Made by a program: the position numbers and the translations under genes. Shown here piece by piece: positions 1 to 9,144 of a stretch of DNA of 13,560 bases; position 1 is the first letter of the stretch, and each line of letters begins with the position of its first letter. Origin of the DNA: Tannerella sp. Lineage in GTDB: Bacteria; Bacteroidota; Bacteroidia; Bacteroidales; Tannerellaceae. The notes below the pieces were generated by a model. It saw only the letters and a list, made by a program, of their open reading frames with translations. It was not told where the DNA came from and ran no database searches. The stretch lies in contig JAITBC010000273.1 in the NCBI GenBank assembly GCA_031283785.1, positions 1 through 13,560 of the forward strand, in the 5' to 3' direction.

Positions 1-13
1 TAAATATTCCCAT
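1..13 (-). CDS. Possible start of the next minus-strand gene (partial, unidentified)
   Basis: An ATG on the minus strand at 13-11 begins a frame reading M-G-I-F before the window ends. It lies 27 bases after the stop codon of the OstA-like gene, which fits the close spacing of this gene chain. Only four codons are visible, so no product can be named. In related Bacteroidales I recall mutL lying near such OstA-like genes, but the MGIF start does not resemble the usual MutL N-terminus. The ATG may also be chance. Confidence 0.25.
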
Positions 14-40
14 AGTATATATACCGGTTAAATTCGTTAT

Positions 41-1660
41 TTATTTCTCCTGCTTTTCTTCCAATAAACCTGTTTCGACCGACGACGTAGCCGTCTCTTT
101 TACATTACTTTTATAAAAACGGAAAATATCGTATTTATCAACAGGCCGCAAATCCTCGTGCCATACAAACTTTTTCAATGTCTTCTGCTCTTCGGTCAGA
201 TCCGGCAGTGGAATTACTTTTCCGACAGGAGAAGACTCGAATTTCAATTTTGCCAGTTTACCTGCTTCATCCATCCACATTGATAAATAGGAACTTTGTA
301 TATAAATTAAAATTTCAATCGTACCGTCTTCTTCCAACGGATAATAGATAGATTCCGCATTACCGTCGATATCGATGCGTGCCACATTCCTGCCGTTAAA
401 ATACGCTTTCAGATCATTACCTCCAAGCTGATTGAAACAGCCGGAATCTACATACTGAACGGAGAATGCGGATGCCGGAACATGAACATAATCAATCGCA
501 GTATCAGCCATATAAATGATGATGGAATCGCCGGATAACTGCTGATTTTCGCTCCACAGGACAGGATCTCCGTACATGTACAGGACTGAATCTTTGGTGC
601 TGAAATACATCGAATCACAAATACCCTGTATATCCGACCGGTAAAAACGCACGCCCCTGTATGCACGCAGATATCGCGACGTTGAGTCTACGGTAATAAG
701 TTCGAGCGTATCGGCATGAAGAAATAAGGTATCGCCCTGCGAATATTCAAGGGCGCAAGCGCTATCGGTAACAAAAGCATATTCCGTTCTTTCTTCATAA
801 TATCCAAAATGGCCGGTCAACGTCATGCTTTGTACCGTATCGTAAAGGATAATATTCCCGAATGCCGTCCCTGTGCCGTTAGTCCTGTCGTAAAGAAGCG
901 AATCGCCGGTCAGTATTTTTTCGCCCGATAAAACGGTCGAACGGTCAAGCAGCAAAGAGGTGTTATCTTGCGTATTATACCATCCACGGTCGGAATAAAC
1001 CGTCCCGCTGTCGGATTCTATTATGGAAGGACCCAGTATAACGGCAATTTTTGTCTCGGTACTATATTCCAATGTGTCGGAATATAATATGAAATTCGGG
1101 TTCGTCAAGCGAACACTGTCATTGAAAACGGCAATTTTTGTTCCGGGAGAATATTGACCATAAAGCGAAACCAGTTCATTTTCCGCATCCACGACACGTC
1201 CGCCGTCAAAATAATAGCACATATTTGCGATACGGTTATAATCGAGGCTGTCGGTATACAACGTCACCTCCGTACTATCCTGCTGTACATTTACCATTCG
1301 CACATTACGACGCATCTGCGCCAGTTCGATATTCCCGTCATAAAACAGGTAATCGCCATAAACAAACAATGTATCGCCCTGTTCCAGGCGGACGCGTCCG
1401 AAGGCTTCGAGCGAACGGTCGCGTTCATAAAAATAAGCGCTATCGCAATACATAAACGAGCTGTCGTGCCGAAAGACGACATTCCCGTTTAACAACTTAC
1501 GCTGATCGTTGATATTTTTGTTGAAATATTGCACATCGGCGTTCTCCAGATAAACCTTCGTCTTCGTGACAGTATCCGCAGTATTTTCTTGTGCACAGGC
1601 AAAAGAAGAAACGATGCCCGACAAGAACGTCATTATCATATACGTCCTCAAATACTTCAT
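41..1660 (-). CDS. OstA/LptA-like periplasmic LPS-transport protein
   Basis: This 539-residue exported protein resembles the OstA-like family of Bacteroidetes, whose members share the beta-jellyroll fold of LptA and the N-domain of LptD. The family is thought to carry lipopolysaccharide across the periplasm. Residues 1-23 form a signal peptide with an ACA-Q cleavage site. The mature part is built of short beta-strand units rich in Y, D, S and T, recurring as G-D-[TS]-L-x-x-Y/H or similar (residues near 95, 252, 309, 379), as expected for stacked jellyroll repeats. The C-terminal 60 residues are more charged and probably lie outside the fold. It is roughly three times as long as E. coli LptA (about 185 residues), which may mean several jellyroll modules in one chain. 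Its ATG overlaps the stop of the SurA-like gene by 4 bases (ATGA), suggesting translational coupling. Transport of LPS is inferred from the family, not shown here. Confidence 0.8.
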   Translation of the reverse strand: MKYLRTYMIMTFLSGIVSSFACAQENTADTVTKTKVYLENADVQYFNKNINDQRKLLNGNVVFRHDSSFMYCDSAYFYERDRSLEAFGRVRLEQGDTLFVYGDYLFYDGNIELAQMRRNVRMVNVQQDSTEVTLYTDSLDYNRIANMCYYFDGGRVVDAENELVSLYGQYSPGTKIAVFNDSVRLTNPNFILYSDTLEYSTETKIAVILGPSIIESDSGTVYSDRGWYNTQDNTSLLLDRSTVLSGEKILTGDSLLYDRTNGTGTAFGNIILYDTVQSMTLTGHFGYYEERTEYAFVTDSACALEYSQGDTLFLHADTLELITVDSTSRYLRAYRGVRFYRSDIQGICDSMYFSTKDSVLYMYGDPVLWSENQQLSGDSIIIYMADTAIDYVHVPASAFSVQYVDSGCFNQLGGNDLKAYFNGRNVARIDIDGNAESIYYPLEEDGTIEILIYIQSSYLSMWMDEAGKLAKLKFESSPVGKVIPLPDLTEEQKTLKKFVWHEDLRPVDKYDIFRFYKSNVKETATSSVETGLLEEKQEK

Positions 1661-3027
1661 TCCTTAATCCATCCGGGATATTTGAAATCACAGTCGCGCC
1701 AACCGTCGGCAATGCGTATAAACATCGTTTTTTGTTTACTGACAATCCATTCATTAATAATCTCTTCGCGTTTTCGTTCTTCCACCAGCGCTTTCAATGC
1801 CTGATAATCATCCGACACATTTGCCTGATGCGCTTTCACACGCGATTTAAGCCTTACGATAGCCACCACGTCTTTATCCGAATGGTTTCTCATACGAAAC
1901 GGTTTAGATATTTCGCCAGCCTCCATTTTTTCGACTACGAGTCCCATTCCCTGGGGAAGTTCCTGCATTTCGAACCTGGAAGTCCCGTAATTCCGGCTTT
2001 CCATATCCTGGTTTACCATCAGCCCCTTATTGTTGCGTGTATCTTTATCGGCGGAAATATATGTGGCCGCTTCTTCAAATGTCACCTTCCCTTCTTTAAT
2101 ATGAGTATAAAGCGTATCTAACTTGCTTGTGGCTTTTACAATCTCCTGTTCCGACACTTTCGGGCGCAGCAGTATATGACGGCTATTCAACCGGTCGCCG
2201 CGTTTTTCAATTAACTGAATGATATGAAAGCCGTACTCCGTTTCAACGACATTCGATATCTTTGTCGGATCATTCAGGTTGAATGCGGCATTTGCATATT
2301 CGGACGCCATCTGTATTTTCGACATAAAGCCGGTTTCGCCTCCCCGCACAGCCGACGCCAGGTCTTCCGAATAAAGACTTGCAAGTGCAGAAAATATCCG
2401 CTCGCCTTTATTTATCTGCTCGGTAAACTCCCTTAACCTCGCTTTGATGGCATCAATATCTTCGATTGGTATCTGCGGCTCCATCGTTATGATCTCGACT
2501 TCGACCGTCGAAGGGATCATCGGCAGGCTATCTTTCGACAGCTGAGCGAAAAACTTCCTCACATCGGAAGGCGTCAATTTTATCTCGCCGACTATTTTTT
2601 TCTGCATCTCCTCAACCACTTGCTGGTCGCGTACAATTCGTTTCTGCTCCTCTTTTATCTGGGATAACTTTTTGCCTCCCATATATTCTTCCATCTTCTC
2701 TTTAGAACCGAACCTGTTGATACTCATATTGGCCCAACGGTCGACATATCGCAGCACGTTGTTTTCATCGGCATAGACGCTGTCTATTTTCGCCTGGCTG
2801 AGGAAAAGCTTTTGTACGGCAACCTGTTCCGGGATAAAACAATAAGGGTCGCCTTCGAAACGGATACCTTCATTTTTCATATAAAGACGTTGATTCTCAA
2901 CATCCGAACGCAGGATAGCCTCATCGCCGACTACCCATATAACTTCGTCTATAACATTCTTTTGCGCTATTACCGGCATTGCCATGCAAACGGAAATAAT
3001 TGCAATAAACAGTTTTTTCTTTATCAT
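1657..3027 (-). CDS. SurA-like periplasmic peptidyl-prolyl isomerase/chaperone
   Basis: This 456-residue protein has a signal peptide (MIKKK, then a hydrophobic stretch, VIA-Q cleavage after residue 21). A SurA-N-like helical chaperone region (about 24-165) follows, then two parvulin-type rotamase regions. The first spans about 174-275 and ends in YGFHIIQL (265-272). The second spans about 281-395 and begins with the canonical SRHILL (282-287). This order of signal peptide, SurA-N and two parvulin domains matches SurA, which escorts unfolded outer-membrane proteins to the BAM complex. A short C-terminal tail rich in W and K follows. The gene lies 14 bases after the 284-residue relative and overlaps the OstA-like gene by 4 bases, so it is very likely co-transcribed with both. 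The E. coli gene name is not applied because three related genes lie here and orthology is uncertain. Confidence 0.88.
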   Translation of the reverse strand: MIKKKLFIAIISVCMAMPVIAQKNVIDEVIWVVGDEAILRSDVENQRLYMKNEGIRFEGDPYCFIPEQVAVQKLFLSQAKIDSVYADENNVLRYVDRWANMSINRFGSKEKMEEYMGGKKLSQIKEEQKRIVRDQQVVEEMQKKIVGEIKLTPSDVRKFFAQLSKDSLPMIPSTVEVEIITMEPQIPIEDIDAIKARLREFTEQINKGERIFSALASLYSEDLASAVRGGETGFMSKIQMASEYANAAFNLNDPTKISNVVETEYGFHIIQLIEKRGDRLNSRHILLRPKVSEQEIVKATSKLDTLYTHIKEGKVTFEEAATYISADKDTRNNKGLMVNQDMESRNYGTSRFEMQELPQGMGLVVEKMEAGEISKPFRMRNHSDKDVVAIVRLKSRVKAHQANVSDDYQALKALVEERKREEIINEWIVSKQKTMFIRIADGWRDCDFKYPGWIKE

Positions 3028-3041
3028 TACACTTCTATTTT

Positions 3042-3896
3042 TTATTCAGTAATAAACTTAACGGTCCCGTTCTTTACCGCATCGCGGTATAAATTTTCGC
3101 CGAACATACGCAGATAATCAATCTTACGCCTATTTACCAATACCTCCTGTATCTGCAGCTTCACATAATCAAAAGGGGCCTTACTGCCTGCCGGTAACTT
3201 ATCCGATATATTCAGGAAATAAACATGCGTATCGTCCGATATTTCCAGATGCTTATTTGTTCTCAAGAACTGAGTGAGATTTGATATATGGTGAGGAATT
3301 TTAGCCATTACTTCATCAAAATTCACCCAGCGATCATAAAAATAATCATAAATAATAGCATTTTGAATGCCATATTTTTCGATTTTCTCCAACGATTCTT
3401 CGGAATCGGACATATACCATTTCCTGACATTTTCTAATCCGGGCGCATCAACGGGGACTTTAATAAACAACCCTTTGATAAGATTTTCGCTCAGGATAAA
3501 CTGTTGACTGTTCTCCTCATAATATTTCAGTTGGTCAGGCTCGTTTATCGCGGCAGATACTTTATCCCTTATGATACGTTCCTGATAGCGATAACGCATC
3601 AATGAGCGTCTATAGTCATTGACAAGTTTATCAATTTCGGCCTTATCATCCCCGATATTCTGGTATGCAGCCTCGTCAATAAGTGCATCGATCACCCATT
3701 TTTTTATAATCGTCTCCGCCCTTATCAGGCTATCGGCAGAAGATATACCTTCGGGCAGTCGGCGCACAACATCTTCACGTGTAAAGATCCGGTCGTTAAC
3801 CCTGACCAATACATCTCCGGAGGCTTTCTTCGCTCCCGGATTTCCACAAGTGGAAAAAAGAAACACATACAGAATCAATGAGAAATTTTGCTTCAT
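3042..3896 (-). CDS. SurA/PpiC-related lipoprotein-like chaperone without a clear rotamase domain
   Basis: This 284-residue protein begins with a hydrophobic leader and a likely lipidation cysteine at residue 17 (FSTC, an imperfect lipobox). No acidic cluster follows the cysteine, so surface export by the Bacteroidetes lipoprotein signal is not predicted. After it comes the VRVNDRIFTREDV pattern (31-43), which is like the start of SurA/PpiC N-domains, then a charged helical region to about 120. The segment from about 138 to 245 aligns in position with a parvulin domain, but it lacks both the HIL entry motif and the YGFHIxKL exit motif seen in the two neighbouring proteins. It is therefore probably a chaperone or adaptor rather than an active isomerase. 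Five bases separate it from the upstream double-parvulin gene and 14 from the downstream SurA-like gene. Annotation pipelines may call it peptidylprolyl isomerase by neighbourhood; the catalytic part of that name is doubtful. Confidence 0.75.
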   Translation of the reverse strand: MKQNFSLILYVFLFSTCGNPGAKKASGDVLVRVNDRIFTREDVVRRLPEGISSADSLIRAETIIKKWVIDALIDEAAYQNIGDDKAEIDKLVNDYRRSLMRYRYQERIIRDKVSAAINEPDQLKYYEENSQQFILSENLIKGLFIKVPVDAPGLENVRKWYMSDSEESLEKIEKYGIQNAIIYDYFYDRWVNFDEVMAKIPHHISNLTQFLRTNKHLEISDDTHVYFLNISDKLPAGSKAPFDYVKLQIQEVLVNRRKIDYLRMFGENLYRDAVKNGTVKFITE

Positions 3897-3901
3897 CCCC
3901 G

Positions 3902-5503
3902 TTATCGTTCTTGCCGGTTAAGATATTTCTTAATATTCTTGATTACTTTTTTGTCGACTGTCACCGGATATTTTTCTTTCAGTTCCTTTATCCATTCCGC
4001 TTCAAGCTTTTCCTGCTCTTCGGCGGGATAACTCCATACGCGCTTGTTACTTATCTCAAATAAAAGTATACCATCATAATATTCTTTTACGATCATATTA
4101 TATTCGGGATAATCTTTTTCCAGCTTTTCACGCTCCATTTCCGTCACTATTTCCCGCACGAACAGATCGAATATTTCCTGCATGAAATCAACAGATAATG
4201 TCTTTGCCGAGGTCGGCCTCCGGTTCATATAATCTACAAAATCATTCTGCATGAAATCAATCGTATCCAGCCGTATAAGGGGCTTTGTCATTTCCATTCC
4301 GCGATAAAAGAACGACGTATCCGTCGGGAAATATTCACAGGCAAGACGCTGCAGTTCGGCATAAGCCTCCTGATATAAAACGTATCCGTGACGGGCTTTC
4401 ATTTTTTCATAAAACCCACGATATAAATCAAAATTACGATCCGAACGCTTCATAAATTCATAGATATGGCTCTCCGTTTCTTCGAACGGGATTTCCGTCT
4501 TTTTGTCTATCAGCTTGAGGATATGAAATCCGTATCGTGTTCGTATCGGCGCACTTATATCTCCTACATATTCTAAGGCAAACGCCGCCTCTTCAAACGG
4601 CTCAACCATCTCATCCGGTCCGAAATAAGGCAACATGCCGCCATACTTTCCTGTGACGGTATCATTTGAATACCGTTTCGCCAGTTCGGCAAAATCTTCG
4701 CCGGAGAGCGCCAGCCGACAGATCGAATCCGACTTCATCCTGACTTGCTCCACTTCCCCGTCCGTAAGATTTGACGACGGAAATACGCTAAGAATATGCG
4801 CTACCCGTACTTTCCCCGGATGAGGAATCTTCCTGTCAAGTTTAATCAGGTGGAAACCGAGCCTCGAACGCGTTGGCGGCGATATTTCACCTGTGTTCAT
4901 CGAAAACAGCTTCTCTTCCAACGCTTTCATAATTTGCAGCGGGTAGGCATGTTCCTCGGCAACATAGACTGCATTGCCCTTAACCGAATCGTTTACGAGC
5001 GACCGGCCTACCGCCTCAAACGTCTCGCCTTTTTCCATACGATGATATGCCTCAAGAGCTTTTTCGTATGCCGCCACCGTATCTTCAGGAACAATCTCGC
5101 CCCCCGGGAAATAAAACAATATCTGTTTATATTCGGGAATATATTTCATCCGATCATACACGACACGCACTGCCGAGTCTTCGGCCGCTTTATCCGAAAG
5201 ATAACTTTCCTGCAATTGCTTTACATAATCATTCAACTCTTTTTCAAATTTAGGCGCTTTATGAATCGATAACGCTTCGGCATCGGCAACTTTCAATTTA
5301 TAAATTTTGAACAATTCGAGATAATCCGCAATCGATTTTTTATCTTTAAAATCAACCGTATTGCCTTTTTTCGCAATATAGATAAACTCGGAAAGCGGAA
5401 TTTCTTTTCCTGCCACAGTCATCGCCACAGGGTCTTTTTTTTCTTTCGCTTCTATGGTCGTTAGCATTAATAACGAGATAAATAACATTCCTATTCTCTT
5501 CAT
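3902..5503 (-). CDS. Exported peptidyl-prolyl isomerase with two parvulin domains
   Basis: This 533-residue periplasmic protein has a signal peptide at 1-19 (MKRIGMLFISLLML..., IEA-K cleavage). A helical N-domain (about 24-115) precedes two parvulin-type regions. The first spans about 122-223: it lacks the HIL entry but keeps RLGFHLIKL (214-222). The second spans about 231-331 and is canonical, with VRVAHIL (232-238), YGGMLPYFG (287-295) and RYGFHILKL (323-331). A further 200 residues of charged helical sequence follow and may be a second chaperone or dimerisation region. Proteins of this kind assist folding of outer-membrane and exported proteins. The gene follows recQ by 29 bases and precedes the 284-residue relative by 5 bases, heading a trio of related chaperones. 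The second domain is the likelier active site; the first may be structural. Confidence 0.87.
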   Translation of the reverse strand: MKRIGMLFISLLMLTTIEAKEKKDPVAMTVAGKEIPLSEFIYIAKKGNTVDFKDKKSIADYLELFKIYKLKVADAEALSIHKAPKFEKELNDYVKQLQESYLSDKAAEDSAVRVVYDRMKYIPEYKQILFYFPGGEIVPEDTVAAYEKALEAYHRMEKGETFEAVGRSLVNDSVKGNAVYVAEEHAYPLQIMKALEEKLFSMNTGEISPPTRSRLGFHLIKLDRKIPHPGKVRVAHILSVFPSSNLTDGEVEQVRMKSDSICRLALSGEDFAELAKRYSNDTVTGKYGGMLPYFGPDEMVEPFEEAAFALEYVGDISAPIRTRYGFHILKLIDKKTEIPFEETESHIYEFMKRSDRNFDLYRGFYEKMKARHGYVLYQEAYAELQRLACEYFPTDTSFFYRGMEMTKPLIRLDTIDFMQNDFVDYMNRRPTSAKTLSVDFMQEIFDLFVREIVTEMEREKLEKDYPEYNMIVKEYYDGILLFEISNKRVWSYPAEEQEKLEAEWIKELKEKYPVTVDKKVIKNIKKYLNRQER

Positions 5504-5532
5504 AAATCTTCTATTTTAATTTATAATACCAA

Positions 5533-7893
5533 TTAATTTGCTAATTCCGATAAAAATTTAATACGTACAAGACGTATCTCTTCTTCCGTATAATCACAAC
5601 CTAACTCCTTAATAGCCTTTTCCAGCGAATCGGTTTCCGATTCTTTAAAATATTGGTAGATGTCGTCAATATGATCTTCATCCATCACATCATTAATGAA
5701 ATAATCGATATTTATCCGTGTTCCGGAATAAACGATTGTTTCTATTTCATCCAGTAATTCCTCAAACTCCAAGCCTTTGCTTATCGCAATGTCGTCTAAT
5801 GCCACTTTGCGGTCGATGCTCTGTACGATCCACACTTTCAACTTAGATTTATTGGCTACCGTCCGGACGCGCAAATCTTCGGGGCGAACGATCTCATTTT
5901 CATCGACATATCTTCTTATCACATCCACGAACTCTCTGCCGTAACGTTTGGCCTTTCCTGCTCCTACACCGGGTATATTCTGCAACTCCTCGACAGTAAC
6001 CGGATATGTCGTAGCCATTGCTTCGAGCGACGGGTCCTGGAAAATCACATAAGGAGGAAGTTCCAATCTTTTCGACACTTTCTTCCTCAAATCTTTCATT
6101 ATCGAAAACAACTCCGGATCGACGGCACACGAGCCTCCGCTATGTACGGGCGCTTCGTCGTTATCTTCATCTTCATCAAATTCATGATCTTTCACAACCA
6201 TAAAAGATTCCTGTTTCTTCATGAAAGCCAAACCTTTCGCCGACATCTTCAGCAGTCCGTAATTTTCAATATCTTTTTCAATATATCCGGCAATCAACGC
6301 CTGGCGGATAACCGCTTGCCATAATCTTTCGTCTTCGTCTTCGCCGCATCCGAAAATCTCCAGCTGGTCATGCTTATATGACAAAATATCCGATGATTCA
6401 CGGCCTATTAATACGTTAACGATATAATCGGCTTTATATTTTTCTTTCAAGATACTTATTGCTTCAAGTATGGTCAACAACAATTCCTTTGCTTCTATCA
6501 ACTTTCTGGGTTTAAGGCAATTATCGCAATTTCCACAGTTATCCTCCATATATTTTTCCCCGAAATAATGCAACAGGACTTTGCGCCGGCAAACGGCTGT
6601 TTCGGCATAAGCAGCCGTTTCGAGTAACAATTGCTTACCTATTTCCTGCTCTACGATCGGCTTTCCCTGAAGGAATTTCTCAAGTTTCTGCAAATCTTTA
6701 TTGGAGTAAAAGGCGAGGCATTGCCCTTCGCCGCCATCGCGTCCGGCACGGCCTGTTTCCTGATAGTATCCTTCGAGACTTTTAGGTATGTCATAATGAA
6801 TTACATAACGTACATCCGGCTTATCAATGCCCATTCCGAAAGCAATTGTAGCCACGATAACGTCGATTTCCTCCATCAGGAAGGCATCCTGGTTTGCCGA
6901 CCGCACCTGCGATTCCATTCCGGCATGATAAGCCCGTGCCTTAATACCGTTTGCATGGAGTATCTCGGCAAAATTTTCAACCTCCCTGCGGCTTAGGCAA
7001 TAGATGATACCCGATTTACCTTCATTACTTTTTATGAATTTTATGATATCACGATCAATATCAGCCGTTTTAGGCCTTACCTCATAGTATAAGTTCGGAC
7101 GGTTAAACGACGATGAAAAGACCGTCGCCTGCATCATTCCCAGATTTTTTTGTATATCGTGTTGTACTTTAGGCGTTGCCGTTGCCGTCAAGGCAATCAA
7201 CGGGCGTGTCCCGATCTCATTTATTATGGGACGTATACGGCGGTATTCGGGACGGAAGTCATGCCCCCATTCCGATATACAGTGCGCTTCGTCGACGGAA
7301 TAGAAGGAGATTTCTATCTGTCTGAGAAATTCGATGTTTTCTTCTTTCGTAAGCGATTCGGGGGCAACGTACAGCAATTTTGTTTTCCCTGACAAGATAT
7401 CGGATTTCACGTCGTCGATCGCAGCTTTGTTCAACGACGAGTTTATAAAATGAGCGATGCCGTCTTCCTCGCTGAAGTGCCTCATGGAATCGACCTGATT
7501 CTTCATCAGGGCAATCAGGGGAGAGATGACTAACGCCGTTCCTTTCATCAATAAAGCAGGCATCTGATAACACAGCGATTTACCTCCGCCGGTGGGCATT
7601 AATACGAACGTGTCTTTTCCCGCAAGAACGTTTTCAATAATCTCCCGTTGGTTACCTTTAAATTTATCAAACCCAAAATGTAATTTTAATGCTTCCGTTA
7701 ATCCGTTTTTTCCTGTTTCCGTCACCGTACCGAACGTCTTATCCGTTTCCTTAACCGCTCTTTTTTTATCGGACACCACCACCTGCATATTATTTTTTCC
7801 TGCGGTTTTTTTTACTGCATCCGTTTTTTTAACAACACTTGCCGCAGTCTTTACCGTTTCCGATTTTTTTGCCGAAGATTCATTTTTTGCCAT
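5533..7893 (-). CDS. recQ: ATP-dependent DNA helicase RecQ with lysine-rich N-terminal extension
   Basis: This 786-residue superfamily 2 helicase unwinds DNA 3'-5' in recombination and replication-fork repair. Visible motifs are Walker A TGGGKS (101-106), the DEAH box (201-204), TATAT (236-240) and motif VI QETGRAGRDG (378-387). An RQC zinc site has cysteines 435, 453, 456 and 459, and a winged-helix region follows to about 560. An acidic linker (570-580, EFDEDEDNDE) leads to an HRDC domain (about 592-665) containing IPGVGAGKAKRYG. About 115 further residues form a C-terminal helical region. Residues 1-60 are an extra low-complexity tail rich in K, A, T and V before the usual RecQ start (LKLHFGFDKFKGNQ). 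The first ATG is kept because the frame is open to it and it lies 18 bases after clpX; Met36 is the next in-frame possibility. The tail is encoded by several A6-A8 runs. Confidence 0.95.
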   Translation of the reverse strand: MAKNESSAKKSETVKTAASVVKKTDAVKKTAGKNNMQVVVSDKKRAVKETDKTFGTVTETGKNGLTEALKLHFGFDKFKGNQREIIENVLAGKDTFVLMPTGGGKSLCYQMPALLMKGTALVISPLIALMKNQVDSMRHFSEEDGIAHFINSSLNKAAIDDVKSDILSGKTKLLYVAPESLTKEENIEFLRQIEISFYSVDEAHCISEWGHDFRPEYRRIRPIINEIGTRPLIALTATATPKVQHDIQKNLGMMQATVFSSSFNRPNLYYEVRPKTADIDRDIIKFIKSNEGKSGIIYCLSRREVENFAEILHANGIKARAYHAGMESQVRSANQDAFLMEEIDVIVATIAFGMGIDKPDVRYVIHYDIPKSLEGYYQETGRAGRDGGEGQCLAFYSNKDLQKLEKFLQGKPIVEQEIGKQLLLETAAYAETAVCRRKVLLHYFGEKYMEDNCGNCDNCLKPRKLIEAKELLLTILEAISILKEKYKADYIVNVLIGRESSDILSYKHDQLEIFGCGEDEDERLWQAVIRQALIAGYIEKDIENYGLLKMSAKGLAFMKKQESFMVVKDHEFDEDEDNDEAPVHSGGSCAVDPELFSIMKDLRKKVSKRLELPPYVIFQDPSLEAMATTYPVTVEELQNIPGVGAGKAKRYGREFVDVIRRYVDENEIVRPEDLRVRTVANKSKLKVWIVQSIDRKVALDDIAISKGLEFEELLDEIETIVYSGTRINIDYFINDVMDEDHIDDIYQYFKESETDSLEKAIKELGCDYTEEEIRLVRIKFLSELAN

Positions 7894-7911
7894 ATGAGAA
7901 AGTAATAACTA

Positions 7912-9144
7912 TTATGCTATTTGTAATCTATTAACATCAGCATGTTCAAAATTATCTTTTGCGTACTGTAATGTTACATGTAATTTCTTTTGCGTCCCCG
8001 AAGGCATTTCATACATAGCATCCATCATTATGGTTTCAACAATCGAACGCAATCCGCGCGCTCCCAGTTTAAGTTCTATCGATTTATCAACGATAAAATC
8101 GTAAACATCATTGTCAAATGTAAGCTTTATATTATCCATATCAAACAATTTTACGTATTGCTTAATGATAGAATTTTTAGGCTCGTTGAGAATCCGCTTC
8201 AATATGTTCCGGTCCAACAGGTCGAGATATGTCAGGATCGGCAAACGCCCGATGATCTCAGGAATCAGGCCAAATGATTTCAGGTCGCCAGGAGTAATAT
8301 ATTTCAGCATATTATCCCTGTCTATACCCGACGTCGTGCAATTAGCCGTATATCCTACCACGCGCGTATTCAGGCGCTGTGCGATTTTCTTCTCAATCCC
8401 GTCGAAAGCGCCCCCGCAAATAAACAATATATTTTTCGTATCAACGGCAATCATCCGCTGTTCCGGATGCTTACGTCCACCCTGTGGAGGCACGTTCACT
8501 ATAGAGCCTTCCAATAGCTTCAGCAACCCTTGCTGCACTCCTTCGCCACTCACATCACGGGTAATCGAAGGGTTATCGCTTTTACGTGCGATCTTGTCAA
8601 TTTCGTCAATAAAGACAATCCCCCGTTGCGCCGCGCCGACATCATAATCGGCAGCCTGCAACAATCGCGTCAGTATACTTTCAATATCTTCCCCGACATA
8701 TCCCGCTTCGGTAAATACCGTTGCGTCAACGATACAGAACGGGACATGCAATTTCCTTGCAATCGTACGTGCGAGCAGAGTTTTACCTGTCCCCGTCGCC
8801 CCTACCATGATGATGTTTGACTTCTCTATTTCAATATCATCCTTCGCATCTTTCTGCATCAGTCGCTTATAATGATTATAAACGGCGACGGAAAGATAGC
8901 GTTTGGCATCATTCTGTCCGATCACATATTCATCCAGGAAATGTTTGATATCGTAAGGTTTCGGAAAGTCTTTTTCGTCGAGACGAAAAAGGCTGCCTCC
9001 ATTATGATGTTTCTCGTCCCGCACGATATCATAAGCCTGCGTCGCACAACTGTCGCAAATAGCACCTGAAATACCGGTAATCAACACATTAGCATCCTTA
9101 CGGGTCTTACCGCAGAAAGAACATTTATCATCAGTTCTACTCAT
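7912..9144 (-). CDS. clpX: ATP-dependent Clp protease ATP-binding subunit ClpX
   Basis: This 410-residue AAA+ unfoldase recognises tagged substrates, unfolds them and feeds them into ClpP in the cytoplasm. The N-terminal zinc-binding domain has cysteines 8, 11, 30 and 33. The AAA+ core shows Walker A GATGTGKT (115-122), the pore-1 loop GYVGED (148-153), Walker B IVFIDEID (176-183), the RKH pore loop (224-226) and the sensor-2 motif GARGLR (361-366). In the loop that normally carries the IGF tripeptide for docking to ClpP, this protein has VGY (263-265). The length agrees with the family (about 410-425). The start codon overlaps the clpP stop by 4 bases (ATGA), so translation of the two subunits is probably coupled. 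The pairing clpP-clpX is widespread; upstream tig is also a common neighbour in other phyla. Confidence 0.98.
   Translation of the reverse strand: MSRTDDKCSFCGKTRKDANVLITGISGAICDSCATQAYDIVRDEKHHNGGSLFRLDEKDFPKPYDIKHFLDEYVIGQNDAKRYLSVAVYNHYKRLMQKDAKDDIEIEKSNIIMVGATGTGKTLLARTIARKLHVPFCIVDATVFTEAGYVGEDIESILTRLLQAADYDVGAAQRGIVFIDEIDKIARKSDNPSITRDVSGEGVQQGLLKLLEGSIVNVPPQGGRKHPEQRMIAVDTKNILFICGGAFDGIEKKIAQRLNTRVVGYTANCTTSGIDRDNMLKYITPGDLKSFGLIPEIIGRLPILTYLDLLDRNILKRILNEPKNSIIKQYVKLFDMDNIKLTFDNDVYDFIVDKSIELKLGARGLRSIVETIMMDAMYEMPSGTQKKLHVTLQYAKDNFEHADVNRLQIA

Noticed and set aside
1..25. Similarity between the start of the window (TATTCCCATAGTATATATA) and 13424-13446 near the partial gene
   Set aside because: The match needs gaps and is mostly A/T-rich, so it does not stand above chance for two intergenic stretches.
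1591..2121. 176-codon open frame on the plus strand opposite the end of the SurA-like gene
   Set aside because: It is a shadow of the SurA-like coding sequence, with composition rich in H, F and R and no family resemblance.
4796..5272. 158-codon open frame on the plus strand opposite the double-parvulin gene
   Set aside because: Same reason: antisense to a well-supported gene, no domain and no upstream promoter.
8111..8647. 178-codon open frame on the plus strand opposite clpX
   Set aside because: It is fully antisense to strongly conserved ClpX motifs, has no start context or recognisable domain, and is explained by codon bias of clpX.
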